Below, in pieces: positions 1-11,459 of a stretch of DNA of 64,000 nucleotides. The first letter of the stretch is position 1. Each line of letters opens with the position of its first letter. The position numbers were made by a program, and so were the translations under genes. A model generated the notes under the pieces. It saw only the letters and a program-made list of their open reading frames with translations, ran no database searches and had not been told where the DNA came from. The DNA comes from Schizophyllum amplum (Eukaryota > Basidiomycota > Agaricomycetes > Agaricales > Schizophyllaceae). Location: NCBI GenBank assembly GCA_007026445.1, contig VDMD01000085.1:43388-107387 (forward strand). Direction: 5' to 3'.

Positions 1-3000
1 GCTGGCTTTGTTCTGCTTTCGCTGGGTGCGGCGTGCTACCGAACACCAAGGCGCCACAGAATGGGAAGGCATTTGCGCGGCCCCCGGCCTCTAAGGCGGA
101 CAAAGGGCGGCCATGGGTGCGCGAGGACATCATAGAGTCTGAGATGCGCAAGCCCGCACGCAGGATGGTTGCGTGGATGTATCCGATATGGAAGGTTCGC
201 TCGGGGAGAACGACACGGTGGCGCGGCATCATCCGTGAGCTGACGGCACCTTCCGGTTTTGGACAGTGGCGTCGGCAAATGCCGTCCCTGCGGGCTCGCC
301 TTGCGCCTGGTGGCCAGGATATAGCCGCCACAGCGAGCAAGCTGGAGGCACAGCTAGGCTACAGCGAGCAAGCCGCAGCCAACGACCAGCTTCTGAATTC
401 TGTGGGACGCCACTACCACGGCAACAGCATCGGAAATGAAGTGCATGTGCCGCCGTCGGTGATGAGCATGGCCCTCGAGGGCGGCAACGGTGGCGAGCGA
501 GGAGCCTCCATTCGAGCTTTCGGTCGTTGCCGACAGGCTTGAAGTTATTTGACTACCGCTGCCCGCCGCGTAATCGGACACTGGACTACTTTGCCCAATC
601 CCATCGTTCAGTCCACTGCTGAATACTGATTTATTACCAAACGGAAAAGGAACTCATGGCGTTTCTTCGTCCTCGGCGCGCGCGGGGTGGCATCGTACTA
701 GTGTGATGACACCGTTCTATTGTCCGTGACATCGCAGGTTTGCTATGTACCACTTGGATTAAGTACTCGGAGAAGGACTATGGCGAGGAAGGGTTTGCAG
801 CATAGTCCTTCTTCGCAGTTCGATACATACGTTCGGCGGGCTTCGCTGCAGTGCAAGCTTGGCATTTTGTACGTTTATGTACTCTATAGCAGCTCTGCGC
901 GTGGTTGAAAAGGCATGCATTCCGTACGTGTGACGACTGATGTGGAGAACGCCGGAATCTCAGCTCGAGCCCGGAACGAGTCCCGGAACGCGTCGCACGC
1001 CGAAGTTGAGGGTGAAGGTCGTAGCCCGGAAACGCAGCGCGTGCTACGAACACATCGGTGGCTCACGGGGACACGAGCACCCTGTGCCACCCGCGGAACG
1101 TGATCCATGTCGAATGAAAACGGCACTGATGAGCATTCAGTAAAGTCGCGCACGACGACCTATCCAGCCGACGTATAGAATGGCTATTCAGTGGACGCAC
1201 ATGTAGTAGCGTCGGCGCCAGCGTTTCGCAGCTTCGCCGACATTCGGAGTACCCGTCCATCCTTCTGTACACACCAGGTCCACGCTTCTCCGTCGCTTCC
1301 CCGTCATACTGCCACTCAATACTGATGGAAGGTCGTGTGGGGTCCCGGTCATCAGTAGATGTTGTGGTCTGCGCGTGAGATGTGCGTGAGGTCGTGACGA
1401 GACCGGTGCACCTGAGAAACAGGAAACTTGCTCGCGAGGTCATAGAACGTGCCGTGCGAAATAGACGCCTTGCCATGCGAAGGTGGACGATCGCGGACTG
1501 AAGATCGAGATTCTTTTCATGGCGAGATTGGGCGTCCTGTAGGTGCACGAGTCTGAAAAATATGAACAACTGGCTGCCGCGCCAGACCGACCGCACACGA
1601 GCGAGCCTATACAGCCCAGTACTGCCGTCATTTAATCACCGGCAAATGTTTTGAAGAAGGCTCTCCTAACGTCTGCATTCCGTATAGCCCGCGCACTTGA
1701 TGCGCACCTGATATTCGTCTGCGGGATGAAGCTGCAGCGCGTCGGCGGGCCGCGAGTATGTGGAACGCCCCGGCGGGCCGCGAATTCAAGGCTCATGTGA
1801 GCAGACTGAGAAGACGTAGGAGCACCACAACGCGGTGGGATACGTTTAGTGACTGAATGGCTCTGAATGGGCTGACGGACGGACGGAGGGGAACTTGAGC
1901 CATGTCGGCCTCGGACGTCCTTGGAGATGTCTACCAAGGCCAGCGTGTAAATGCGCTCCTTAAATTATATTAGCATGAATTTATTGCAGCGGGCTGTACC
2001 GACGCTGTCCCAATAGATAAGAGACTCACCATCGGACCTGGCTGTCGCGACAGGCCTCCTTCGGACAGTCAAAACGAAGGGATACAGATTCGATGAAGGC
2101 GAGTCGAACGAGGATCCACGCCCTTGTCGGGCGCCTCAGTTCCGAGGTCTTCGAAGCTGACTCCAAGATCAAGTGTTCGACGGTGACGCGGACGCACGTC
2201 GCAGGTGCGGCGACGCGAGGCGTGCCGCGTATCGACGCTGTATAGCCTGTATGGGTCGCGCATCAGCCCGACAATCTCACCTATGCTTGAGAAAGATCAT
2301 AACTCACCCCCAACTGGGTCCTGACCGATTGACCGCGCCTACATCACCATACGGAGACAGCGGGCTATAAGTGCCCGGACTGGACTAAATTGAACGGCTT
2401 GTGCATGGGACGATCCGCTTGTACAATTACGGCCTTGCGTTTAGGGTTAGCAAAATCACGTGGTCTTAGAGTTAGGACACTCGGTCACGTGTCGTTCGAC
2501 TTACACCTTAAGGCATTAGCGTTGGACGTTGCTGGAATGAATCAAGGGCAGTATGGTTTCTGTCTTGGCACTACCTTTGGGATGGGTGTGTGATGTATGT
2601 GAGCGTCAGGTGGGCAGACAGTGACAAACAAGCACAAACACAGGCAAGTGTTCGCGGGGTGAATGGGAGGACAGAACCATGGCACCAAGTAGTATTTCAG
2701 GTAGTGGGTGTTGGCCTTTGGTGAGACATGTCGTGGACGGTACATAACACGGAGTGCGTGAGTGAACAGGGAGAGATGCTATTAGAGCCTTAGAGGGAGG
2801 CGACAGGGCGGAGGGACAAGAGGGCCGAGAACTTAGAAGGGAAGATCTGGAGTAAGTGTATGCCAGTAGACGGTCAAAGTATGAGTCCGGGCAAGAGAAG
2901 CCTCCGACTGTGCAGCCAAATACTGGGCGATGCGGCACCCCCCTTCCCACGCCAATGCAGCGCCCTCCCAGGGCGAGCCCTCGTAACCACCTTCGCCGCC

Positions 3001-6000
3001 GTCTGCTCCCGCCATAGCGCCCGAATCACAGACGAGGGATAACGCAAATTTCCAGAGTGTCGGTCGATTGGTATGCTGAGCTTGCCGCGGACGTCAGCAC
3101 GCCGTCTGTGGACCGGATGCCTTTGTTCGCGCCGCGCGGACGCCGACGTGTGGCCTCACGCACAACTGCAAGGCGCGCGCGCCGGCCTCGCCTAACGTCA
3201 ATTGTTCACTGCACGAGCCTTTGCGCCGCTGGGACCGTTGTCAGTATGGTACAAGCCCTAAGTCAAGATGTCCCTCAATCACGGAGACAAACTACGATGT
3301 GCCAACGTACCTAGGGACAAGAATGCACCGTCTACGGTAGAAACCGTATGCTAAAGGACCGGGACGAGTGCGAAAAGGACGAGGACAGGCGTGTCAAAAT
3401 CGCACGCCGGAAGGCTATATTACTTTGGAAGTTGAAGGCCTGCGGGATATTCGTCAGCATTTCCCCAGCTCACATTCATGCAAAATGTATTTACCGTTCC
3501 CGCGACTTCGACCTCAACTTATTCAAGTAGATGGGTGAATTGCAAGGGCTTGAACGACTGTGAAGAAAAGCCCAATGGCACGTTTTGAGAGTCGACAGGA
3601 ACATGGCAAAGGCCATGGAGGTTGTAAAGTGTCTGTAGAGTGAATGAACGCACCTAGCGGAGTACACAGCGGTACCGCGCGCCGCTCGCCATTCCAAATC
3701 CCTTTCCAACACCCCATACCCGTCGAAACAGTCCTCGAGCCTTCCCGCGCAGATTATTCGAGCTTGCAGTTCATTTTACATTGTTTGCGGCCCGGAGCGT
3801 CGCTAGGATTGCCTTGAAATGAACAGCGGAGGAAATCAAGTGAACGAGGCACATACGGCGACGGGCGTGAGCGGGGTGTTGCCACGACGTAGGCGGGCGG
3901 CGAGGTCCGGGCGAGGTCCACGACGGCACAGTGAGCGGAACGCGCTACAAGGAATTTGGTAGCAGCATGTAAGTACAAGAAGTGTATCGTTGTGAAGCAC
4001 TGAACTCACATGTACGACAGCACTAGGCGCCCCTCGTGTTCGTCGCCGCGGCCCGCGGTCGTTCGTAAGAGATTCCAGCGTCAAGCTCGACGAATTGAAG
4101 TTTACTTTGCGAGTATTGCGACGTTCCTACGTCTGTCGAAAGTGGTCCGCTTCGACCGTCATATGCAGTGCACGGGCGAGAGCCGGGGAGTACTGTATTG
4201 TCGCACCTAGCATTGAAGGCAGGGTATGTCCGAACTAAGGACGTCATGACCCAACGTGAGACGGGTTAGAAAACCCCGTCGAGGGTTTGCCGTAGACGGT
4301 GTGCATGTCGGCCATGTTGGGTAGAGCGCGCTAATTGATCTGTAAGGTTAGCGAAGTTTCCCACACAAGAGACTTACACTGTAAGCGCGGCATTAATATT
4401 GCACTGTCCTTCGCCGGCGAAGGATGATAGCAAAGGAGAGTGGTGTCGATAGATATACAGGTTACAAGGAAGCATCAGAGAGTGAATATGTAGGCCGCGC
4501 AAGCGCTCTCGAGTCTCCAACTTCGCTCTGAGCTCTCGGACTTCAATGCGGGTACTTACAGCGCAAAACAAACCCGAGTCAGAGGCTACGCTCAAACCAG
4601 CAACCATACGACATACCTCCCGGCATATCCTGAGCGTGGACATTGATTTGTTGCCGCTCTAAATTGAGGAGGTCGTCCTATCATCGCTCGGCCCTTCGCC
4701 GCTGATCAACTCGCTGAAATGACAAATGTTGATGCGCGAGTTTACTATCATAACAAGGATAATTTACATTTAACAGATGTGTTGTGAGGTGAACGCGTCG
4801 GCTTCGTTGTACGACGCAAGCAGCCCGTGCACGCAGTAAGGACTCATGATGGTCGAGAGTCGAGAGGAATTTCAACCAAAATTGGATGGACGTCCCCCGG
4901 GCCGCTGCGGAGGTCGGGCCGATGCCGCCGATCGCTGGAGTCTTCGACGACCACTGCCCGAGCGTTCTCTTGTCGACGCTCTCAGGCCTTGTCACGCTGT
5001 GGTGTTGCTGTGGTGTGTACGTGAACGCAGAGTCTTACGTAGAGAAGGCAAACGCTAACATCAGATGCATGTGACGGTAGCGCTAAGTCGTAACTACGGA
5101 AGCGTAAGACCACGTGACAGAAGTGCAAGCCCACGTGACTTTGCGCAACTCCAATAATTTTGTCCAATGAGGGCACGCATAGCGGGCTTCTCCGAGCGAG
5201 AGATAGGCTAGCTCGAGTGAATGACACTCGGCCTACATAGCCATCGCGTCAACAGGACGTCAATCTCTTCAGCGTTCTCGCCGGCGTCCGGGCTGCCAGC
5301 AAGCAATACGCCACCCACTTGATCTTCATCAGCACGCTGTTCGCCAACATGGACGCGGTGAACGGCAACATTTACAAAGATGACCAAATAGGTGGATGAA
5401 CTCACGGTCAACGGAAGTAGCATTCGCGACTCTCCGTGGGCACTCGCCTGTAAATGGCTCATGATTCACAGCCTGACCGATGTCCAACCCGCCTAATATT
5501 TGTCGACTAGAGTCCTATGCCTGAGGCGTGGTACAGCCCGCCGGTACCAGGTAGAGAGCAACGGCATCTTCATAGCGGAGACAGCGACCAATATGCAGGA
5601 CGCAAGTGTCGGACGCTTGAGCACTGACAGTTGAAGGACAAGGTCGACGTCGCAAGCAGAACCAAACATACACACACAAATCCCGGGACGGAAGCAAACT
5701 CAACGCACGTGGTCGAGCAAATTTGCACCTACACCTGTTCACAACTGCTTGAGCAAAGCAAGGGCCAGTCCTCCCGGAATCCTGCCATCCCTCGCTCGAT
5801 ACATGAGCCCAAGAGCATTAGACTATATACAATAACAGACGGCGTAAATAAAGAAGTTGTAGATACATGGAACAGTGTACGTGACATGAGCGCATGAGAT
5901 ATGCAGAGTCGAGTGACGATTATGCAGAGTCAATGCGGTGGATATCCAGAAAAGCAATCTAGTCATAGGGATGCATGTGTCCGTAGAACGTGAGACTTGC

Positions 6001-6119
6001 CGTATGCAGGGCACGAGAAGACGGAAGTCGTCGTGGGCAGCCCGCCCCGAGTAGTTGTGGCCAGCGACTCCCCCGCGCTCCTTCCTTCCTCCTATCCCAT
6101 GACTGCTCCTGCCCTACGT
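1..6119. other. Gene-poor stretch with no supportable gene
   Basis: I see no recognisable protein, RNA gene or complete transposon here. Open frames are short (the longest is about 175 codons) and overlap on both strands. None can be joined by phase-consistent GT-AG introns into a longer protein, and none carries a motif I know. Local oddities are a 13-bp direct repeat (CGGCGGGCCGCGA near 1742 and 1771), two closely spaced CACGTGA sites near 5111 and 5132, and two copies of TATGCAGAGTC near 5900 and 5920. The stretch may be a decayed transposon or long intergenic DNA. Lineage-specific or very short genes cannot be excluded by eye. Confidence 0.5.
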
Positions 6120-9100
6120 CTACCCGAACAGCCCCGAGCCAGGGAAAAACTGCGACTCACCCGCCTCATCGTCGATAGAGGCGTCGCTCATCGAGTCCTT
6201 CCGCGTGCGGCTGCTCGTGGTCATCACCGGCTCACGACCGCTCGTAATGAGGCCGCTCCCAGACGGGCGCTCGCTCTCAGCTATCGAGCCCGCCATCTCC
6301 TCGTGGAAGGAATGGTGGAAAGGGTCGATGTCGTCGTCCGCCTCTGCAGGCTTGACGTCGTGACGTCCCGTTGACCGCATTCCGTAGCCGCTCGCATCGT
6401 ACCCCTCCGCCGGTTCCATGTCCTCGTCGTCGTCCACTGAGGGCGGGCTGCGGCTGCCTGTTGGCTCGGCGCTCTGGACCATCGGATACTCGCTCCCCTC
6501 CAGCGGCAAGGGTGTACGCGCAGTGGACCCATGCGACGGCCGCGATCGGTGCGTGCGAGCATCCTCGCGAGACGACTGGCCACCAAACAACTGCTCCTCT
6601 TGTCGCCCACCGAAGAGCTGCGGCTCTTCCAATATGCCGGATTGCTGATGGCGATACTTCCCCTTCCCTTTGCTCTTCCCCTTACTCGACGCCTGTCTGG
6701 TGCTGGACCGCTCGTCTGGGTGTGCACCGCCCAACACCAGCTGTGCTTCTTCGCGCCTCGCCCTGACTGGAGGCTCGAGCACAGGTTCACGCTCAAGTGA
6801 TTCGAAAAGAGCAAACACCTCCGGCCTCCTCCGCTGACCGGCGTTTTTGTCCATGCAGTAGCAGAGGTACAATGTATCCGCACTGAAAGACCTATATCAA
6901 TACCATTGTCGACCGTAGGACTCCCGGAGAAACCGAACTCACCAGTCCACCACCACGCCGACGCAAAACCTTCCCACCAGCCCCGCTACGCTGCCCACGA
7001 GCACAGCCGCACCAAGCGCCTCATTGGGCGCCCCTAGCGTATGCGCGGTAAACAAGTATGCACCCAGCGCGAATGGAAGGCACAGCGTCAGCGGCGCGAG
7101 AGTCAGGAGAGATAAGGGAGCTAGCAGGCAATCGCAGTTAGTTTTGACATTGTATACGCGCAGACACAAGAAGGGACACTCACCATCCCCGAACCCGCCC
7201 CTCCGCGTCCTCCTTGCCCAGCCAAACATCCGGTCTCGCCGCACACCCGCGGGAGCGCCCCGATGTGTCGCGCCGGTAGGTAGCCCATGCCGTCCCGCTC
7301 CGGCATCAGCAGTCGGTGCCTCTGGCGCGTCGGTCGAGTCGCGTGCCGCATCAACCAGCGCCGCGCTCCTCCCCGCCGCCTTCCAGAACGCCTCTCCCGT
7401 CAATCCCGCATACACCAGCGCGTCCGCGCCCACGCCCTCGCCCACGGTCTCGAGGTACCGGACGGCCCAGGCGATGCCCGACGCCGCCATCAGGGCCACA
7501 GGCTTCAAGACATTGGCGATAGGGTGCGTAGACATCGCACCGAGGGTGAGCCAGGCAGGCAGCCGCGACAGAATGGCCGTGACAAGTGCGAGGAAACGAA
7601 GCGCAGACAGAAGGGCACCGGCCAGGCATACTGTGCCGAGCGAGGTATGGGTAGCTCGGAAGAGCGCGGCATGAATGGTGTGGGTGGAAGGGCGGGGGCG
7701 CGGGGTTTCCCCGAAGTACCATCCTCCTACTACGCCTGCCGCCACGACGCGCAATATCCCTCTGGCTACAGCCCATGTCCAGAGCCACGCAGCGACGGCA
7801 AAGGCAAGCGCCCAGCGGGCCCAGGTGCGAACGTTCCACACGTAGCTTGCTGACTCGCTCGAGCTCCCTGTATCAATTGTCAATTCATGCCCTTTCGATT
7901 AGGGCATGCAGCGCACCTGAGTCCACCTTGCGGAAGTACCCCACAAGCAGCAATCGGAAAACGACGGTGGCGAAAGGTATAGACGCCAATAGTGCCGCCA
8001 GGAGCAGGGCTGGCGATAACGCGAGAAGGAAGGGCTCCCCTCCGACGGTGAACTCTCCTCGGGCTACTTTCGCCACGTCCCCCAGGCTGAGCGAGTCGCC
8101 AAACAACACCTCGCTGACGATCTTGAGCGTAGATGCGGCGGCGTTCAACCGCCGCGGAAGTCCGCGCAGTAGCCGGTGTGCGGTGAGGATGGCGAGACCG
8201 AGAGGGACGAGAGCGAAGAGGCGGAGTCTGGTTGGTTGGCGTAGTCGACGTGAAGAATAAGTCGTTTTGTTGTTGATATGTAGAAGTGAGGAGGCGGCGC
8301 GCGGAAAGATATCGTCAGCCACAGATAGCTTATGCGAGAGGAGCGAGTCACACACCCTACTGTTTCCCCCCACGTCTCTTCCCCATCTCCTCCAAAGCTC
8401 CCCGCAAACGCCCAAATCGCGCAAACTGCCAGAGCACCCGGCACAAAAACCTCCGTTGCCGCGAGCACCGGCCGCACAGCATAGCGTAAGGCCAGAACGT
8501 GCGCGTACGTCAGGGCTGCTGCCGCGAGTGCAGAGACGCACACAAGCGGCACCGTCCGTAACAACGTTGAGTAGGGGAATTTGGACGTTGGTGTAGACCC
8601 AGGAGGCGGCCGAGTGATATGTGCGAGGATGAGAAGGAGGAAGGCGCCAAGGAGACACGCCGAGAGGGCAGAGAGGTATGCGGCGAGCCAGGGGGCGTCG
8701 TTGTAGCGACGACGTCCTGGAGGTAGATGGCGCGGATCAGGGAGGTGGAACGTGCCTGGGGCGCGGCCGGGAAGTAAACTGGCGGTGAGGGAGGGGGAGG
8801 GGTGCTGGGCTTCGGGGTCGGAGTGCAGCGTTGTCGCACGATTCGCACCGCCGAAGCGGTCGTCCTCTTCCACGCCGGCTAGCAGCCCGTCCTCTTCTTC
8901 GTCGTCCTCCTCTTCATCGTAATCTGGACTAGGCGCTCTGAGCGGCGAGATGTGGTGTGCGAGCCAGCCGCCGGCGCCAGCGTCCGAGTCCGCTCCTGCG
9001 CCGCGTTGCGAGCGTCCGATCAGTGGTGCGCGCACGCCGGCGGGGCTGGTGTCCTCGTCAAGGCGTAGATAGGGCCCGTCCTCGTCTTCATCTTCGTATT

Positions 9101-9335
9101 CGTCATGCATTGGCTGCGGGGTACGACCGCGACCCCCCTCCCCGCGTCGATCGTGCCTCGTGCTGGACCCAGCGCCTCGGAGGTGGGGGTCATCTAGATC
9201 GTCCAGTTCAGATGCTGCCCTGCCGCCGCCGTCGGTGGTGAAGGAGAAGAAGAGCGGCTGGGAGGAGGATAGGCTGGCCTGCGGTGGCTGACGATTGAGG
9301 AACTGCGAGGCATACGCGGCGAAGGACGCCGTCAT
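6120..9335 (-). CDS. Choline transporter-like (CTL/SLC44, Pns1-type) multi-pass membrane protein
   Basis: Five exons (9335-8356, 8227-7917, 7867-7184, 7120-6943, 6882-6120) join in phase to 971 codons. The first ~200 residues are acidic and low in hydrophobicity, with runs of E and D. About ten hydrophobic spans follow, roughly residues 210-680. The family signature is at the end of the membrane domain: ADTLYLCYCMDKNAG then PEVFALFE, matching the D-x-x-x-x-C-Y-C-x-D signature of CTL proteins. A hydrophilic tail of about 230 residues ends ESQFFPGSGLFG. Family knowledge: fungal members are plasma-membrane or endomembrane proteins, and fission yeast Ctl1 has been tied to Atg9 and autophagy. A transported substrate is not proven. 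The start is the first ATG of the long acidic exon. A possible donor near the end (GTGAGTCG) was not used because the read-through tail looks family-like. Confidence 0.85.
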
Positions 9336-10406
9336 GCTGGCAGTAAAGCGGGTACTGTCCGAGCTTGCGAAGGGACTGTGGTCGATGCGAACAAGGCGTC
9401 AAGCGCGTGCCGTGTCGCCGCCGCACTTGCTGTCACGGCCCTATAAGTCAGACCGCGCTCTGAGTCTGCGTTCAAGCCAATCTAGGAGATCCGTCGTCGT
9501 CTGCTGCAGCGTAAAGTTCGCTAACTGCCGACTGTGCGCTGCTGGCGATTGAGCACAGCGTGTACAGAAAAGTTTCGTGAGGGGCGGCGCTACGCGTAAC
9601 CAGAGAGTATGCGTGCGGGACAAGTGAGCAGCCTGACGTAACACGTACTTACCTCGATAGACCTCGATCCGGCAGTCTGAGTTACAGTAATACTAAAGTT
9701 CGCGGCGCACCCTCTGAGTCACGTGGCCACCACGCCCTGTCAAGTATCGGACCAACAAATCTTTGAGTCAGAGACGACCCTATTCGCACTTGTAGACCTC
9801 GAGCAGCGATCTAATCTGCGGAACACATGTACAACTGACGCTGCGATGTCCCAACTCGGCGGCTGGGGTCTCACGTTAGCCGTACATATGTGCAACACAG
9901 AGCAGGTCCGGGGGTCACACGGTGGCACTGTCCGACTCACACCGTCAGTCATTCGCGCACACGCCGGTACCAAGCCGGTACGACCAGGCGTTCGAAGTAC
10001 TTACGAAAGTGTGCGAATAAGGCCAATGTCAGGCATAAACCCAGTCTCCGTGAAGAGAGGCCGGCCACGCGACGGTCCAGTGGAAACCGATACCCTCGCA
10101 TAAACAGGCCGTACACCTGCCGTACACCGCGGAGTCCGACCATTCGTGCCCACACCAGTGAAGTTTATGCAGCCACTGGTGAGATCTTGAGACGAGGGCC
10201 CGCGCGTGCGAGTCTACAGGCCTGCCGTTGCGGACCGGCATCCTTCTCTCAAAGGACTTGTGCAATGTGTGCGTGCCACGTTCCTCCCTTTGCTCGACTT
10301 ATGATATGCGATAACTCAGACTCATGTAGACTCGGGATGTTCTTTCTGCAGAAAAGCCGGGCAGTTTGGAGGTACTTACATAGACGAGCGCAAGCTGCCT
10401 CTACCC
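9336..10406. other. Intergenic, upstream of the choline transporter-like gene
   Basis: This stretch holds the 5' flank of the choline-transporter-like gene. No coding frame with recognisable content, no RNA gene and no clear TATA box was found. Confidence 0.5.
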
Positions 10407-10408
10407 TA

Positions 10409-10530
10409 GGTTCGGAGCAAGCCCCGCGCTCCGGCACGCGGCGTGCCGCGTCCTCGCGGAGGCTTTTTTAATAGTCCAAAAAAGGAAGGTATACTCGCGT
10501 GCGCGCGCGTGGAGGGGCTTGATCCGAACC
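10409..10530. mobile_element. 122-bp TA-flanked MITE, internal-deletion derivative of the 35.9-kb element
   Basis: The ends are inverted repeats of 17 bp with one mismatch: GGTTCGGAGCAAGCCCC on the left and GGGGCTTGATCCGAACC on the right. TA flanks each end (10407-10408 and 10531-10532), as expected for a TA target duplication. The left 46 bp are identical to 35908-35953 and the right 78 bp are identical to 36876-36953, overlapping on a shared CT. The copy is therefore the larger element minus its middle. It is too short to code for anything. Mobilisation by a Tc1/mariner-like or other TA-targeting transposase in trans is inference. Confidence 0.85.
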
Positions 10531-10532
10531 TA

Positions 10533-11459
10533 CCTCTATGTACACGTCGAACCAGGGGGTTTCTGTGTGGTAGTAATTTGCAGAACACTTCGTGGTAGTA
10601 TCAGTGCCTCTTAGCGACGCCATTTTGTCTCTACCCTGTAATGGCCGAACAAACCATTACACGAAGTGCCATCGTTTGTGACCTGTAGAAAGTTCACGGC
10701 CCGCGCCCCCCGGTGCATGTGCTCGCAGACCTGGGCCTGAAACGTTCAGGGACGGATTGGGACTTACGAAAATTTGGGTGACCATCTTGCCTTCCGCCGC
10801 GACGGCGCCGTAGCAGCAAACTCCAGCCTTACACTGACCCGTGGAATCGACGGCAGCACTGATACGAACGCTTACTGCCGTCTAGGCTGTCGGGTCGAAG
10901 AGCCGTCCACGCGCGTCGTTCGAGCTTGTTCGCCGGCATGGGTCGTTGAGGCATACTCACGCGTCGAAGGTGCGTTCTCACTACGACCAATCATAGCTTA
11001 AACTCACAGTCACCTCAGCCATAGACACGACCATGAAGAAGTCAAGGTCGTTCTAGCTGGGGCTGACCGAGGGTTACATACCGTCAGAGCTCGATATGCG
11101 GCGAGTGCCGCCGCCGGCCCTCCCTTGCCTCCTCACTTACCTCTCTTCACCCTCTGCCACCTACGTAGTCTTTGATTTCAATGAATATAGGTACAGATCA
11201 TTCATGGAGCTGCTGATTGTTCACGACGAGTGCGACGGTCAGCAAGGAGCGTTGAATACGGTGACTCTGCTCGGGGCAGGCGCGCGCGTTGTTGTTACGA
11301 CGGCGGCGGCGTACGTTGGGGTCGTCGGCATTCGCCAACGCCCATCAGTGGGACCTGAATGGGACCATGTGTGCTAGCAAGCGTGTAGCACTCGCGATAC
11401 TACCCATAATGGTTTGTTTGGCACTTCCTGGTAATGCTCACTAGATTACTCCGTGATGT
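10533..11459. other. Intergenic, nothing recognised
   Basis: No supportable gene. Missing 5' exons of the broken gene that begins near 11460 could lie here, but I could not join any upstream frame to it in phase. Confidence 0.4.

Noticed and set aside
33..542. 169-codon open frame at the window start
   Set aside because: No known motif, no splice partner, and the opposite strand is equally open; composition alone is not enough.
1063..1596. 178-codon minus-strand open frame
   Set aside because: Arg/Ser-rich sequence without any domain; looks like chance in GC-rich DNA.
2441..2450. TTAGGGTTAG resembling telomere repeats
   Set aside because: Only one and a half units; no array.
7024..7674. 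Long plus-strand frame inside the choline transporter-like gene
   Set aside because: It is the complement of exons that carry membrane spans and family motifs on the minus strand.
10409..10530. Part of a tRNA gene, because of the GGTTCGG box
   Set aside because: No cloverleaf can be formed; the motif is the transposon end and occurs identically at 35908.
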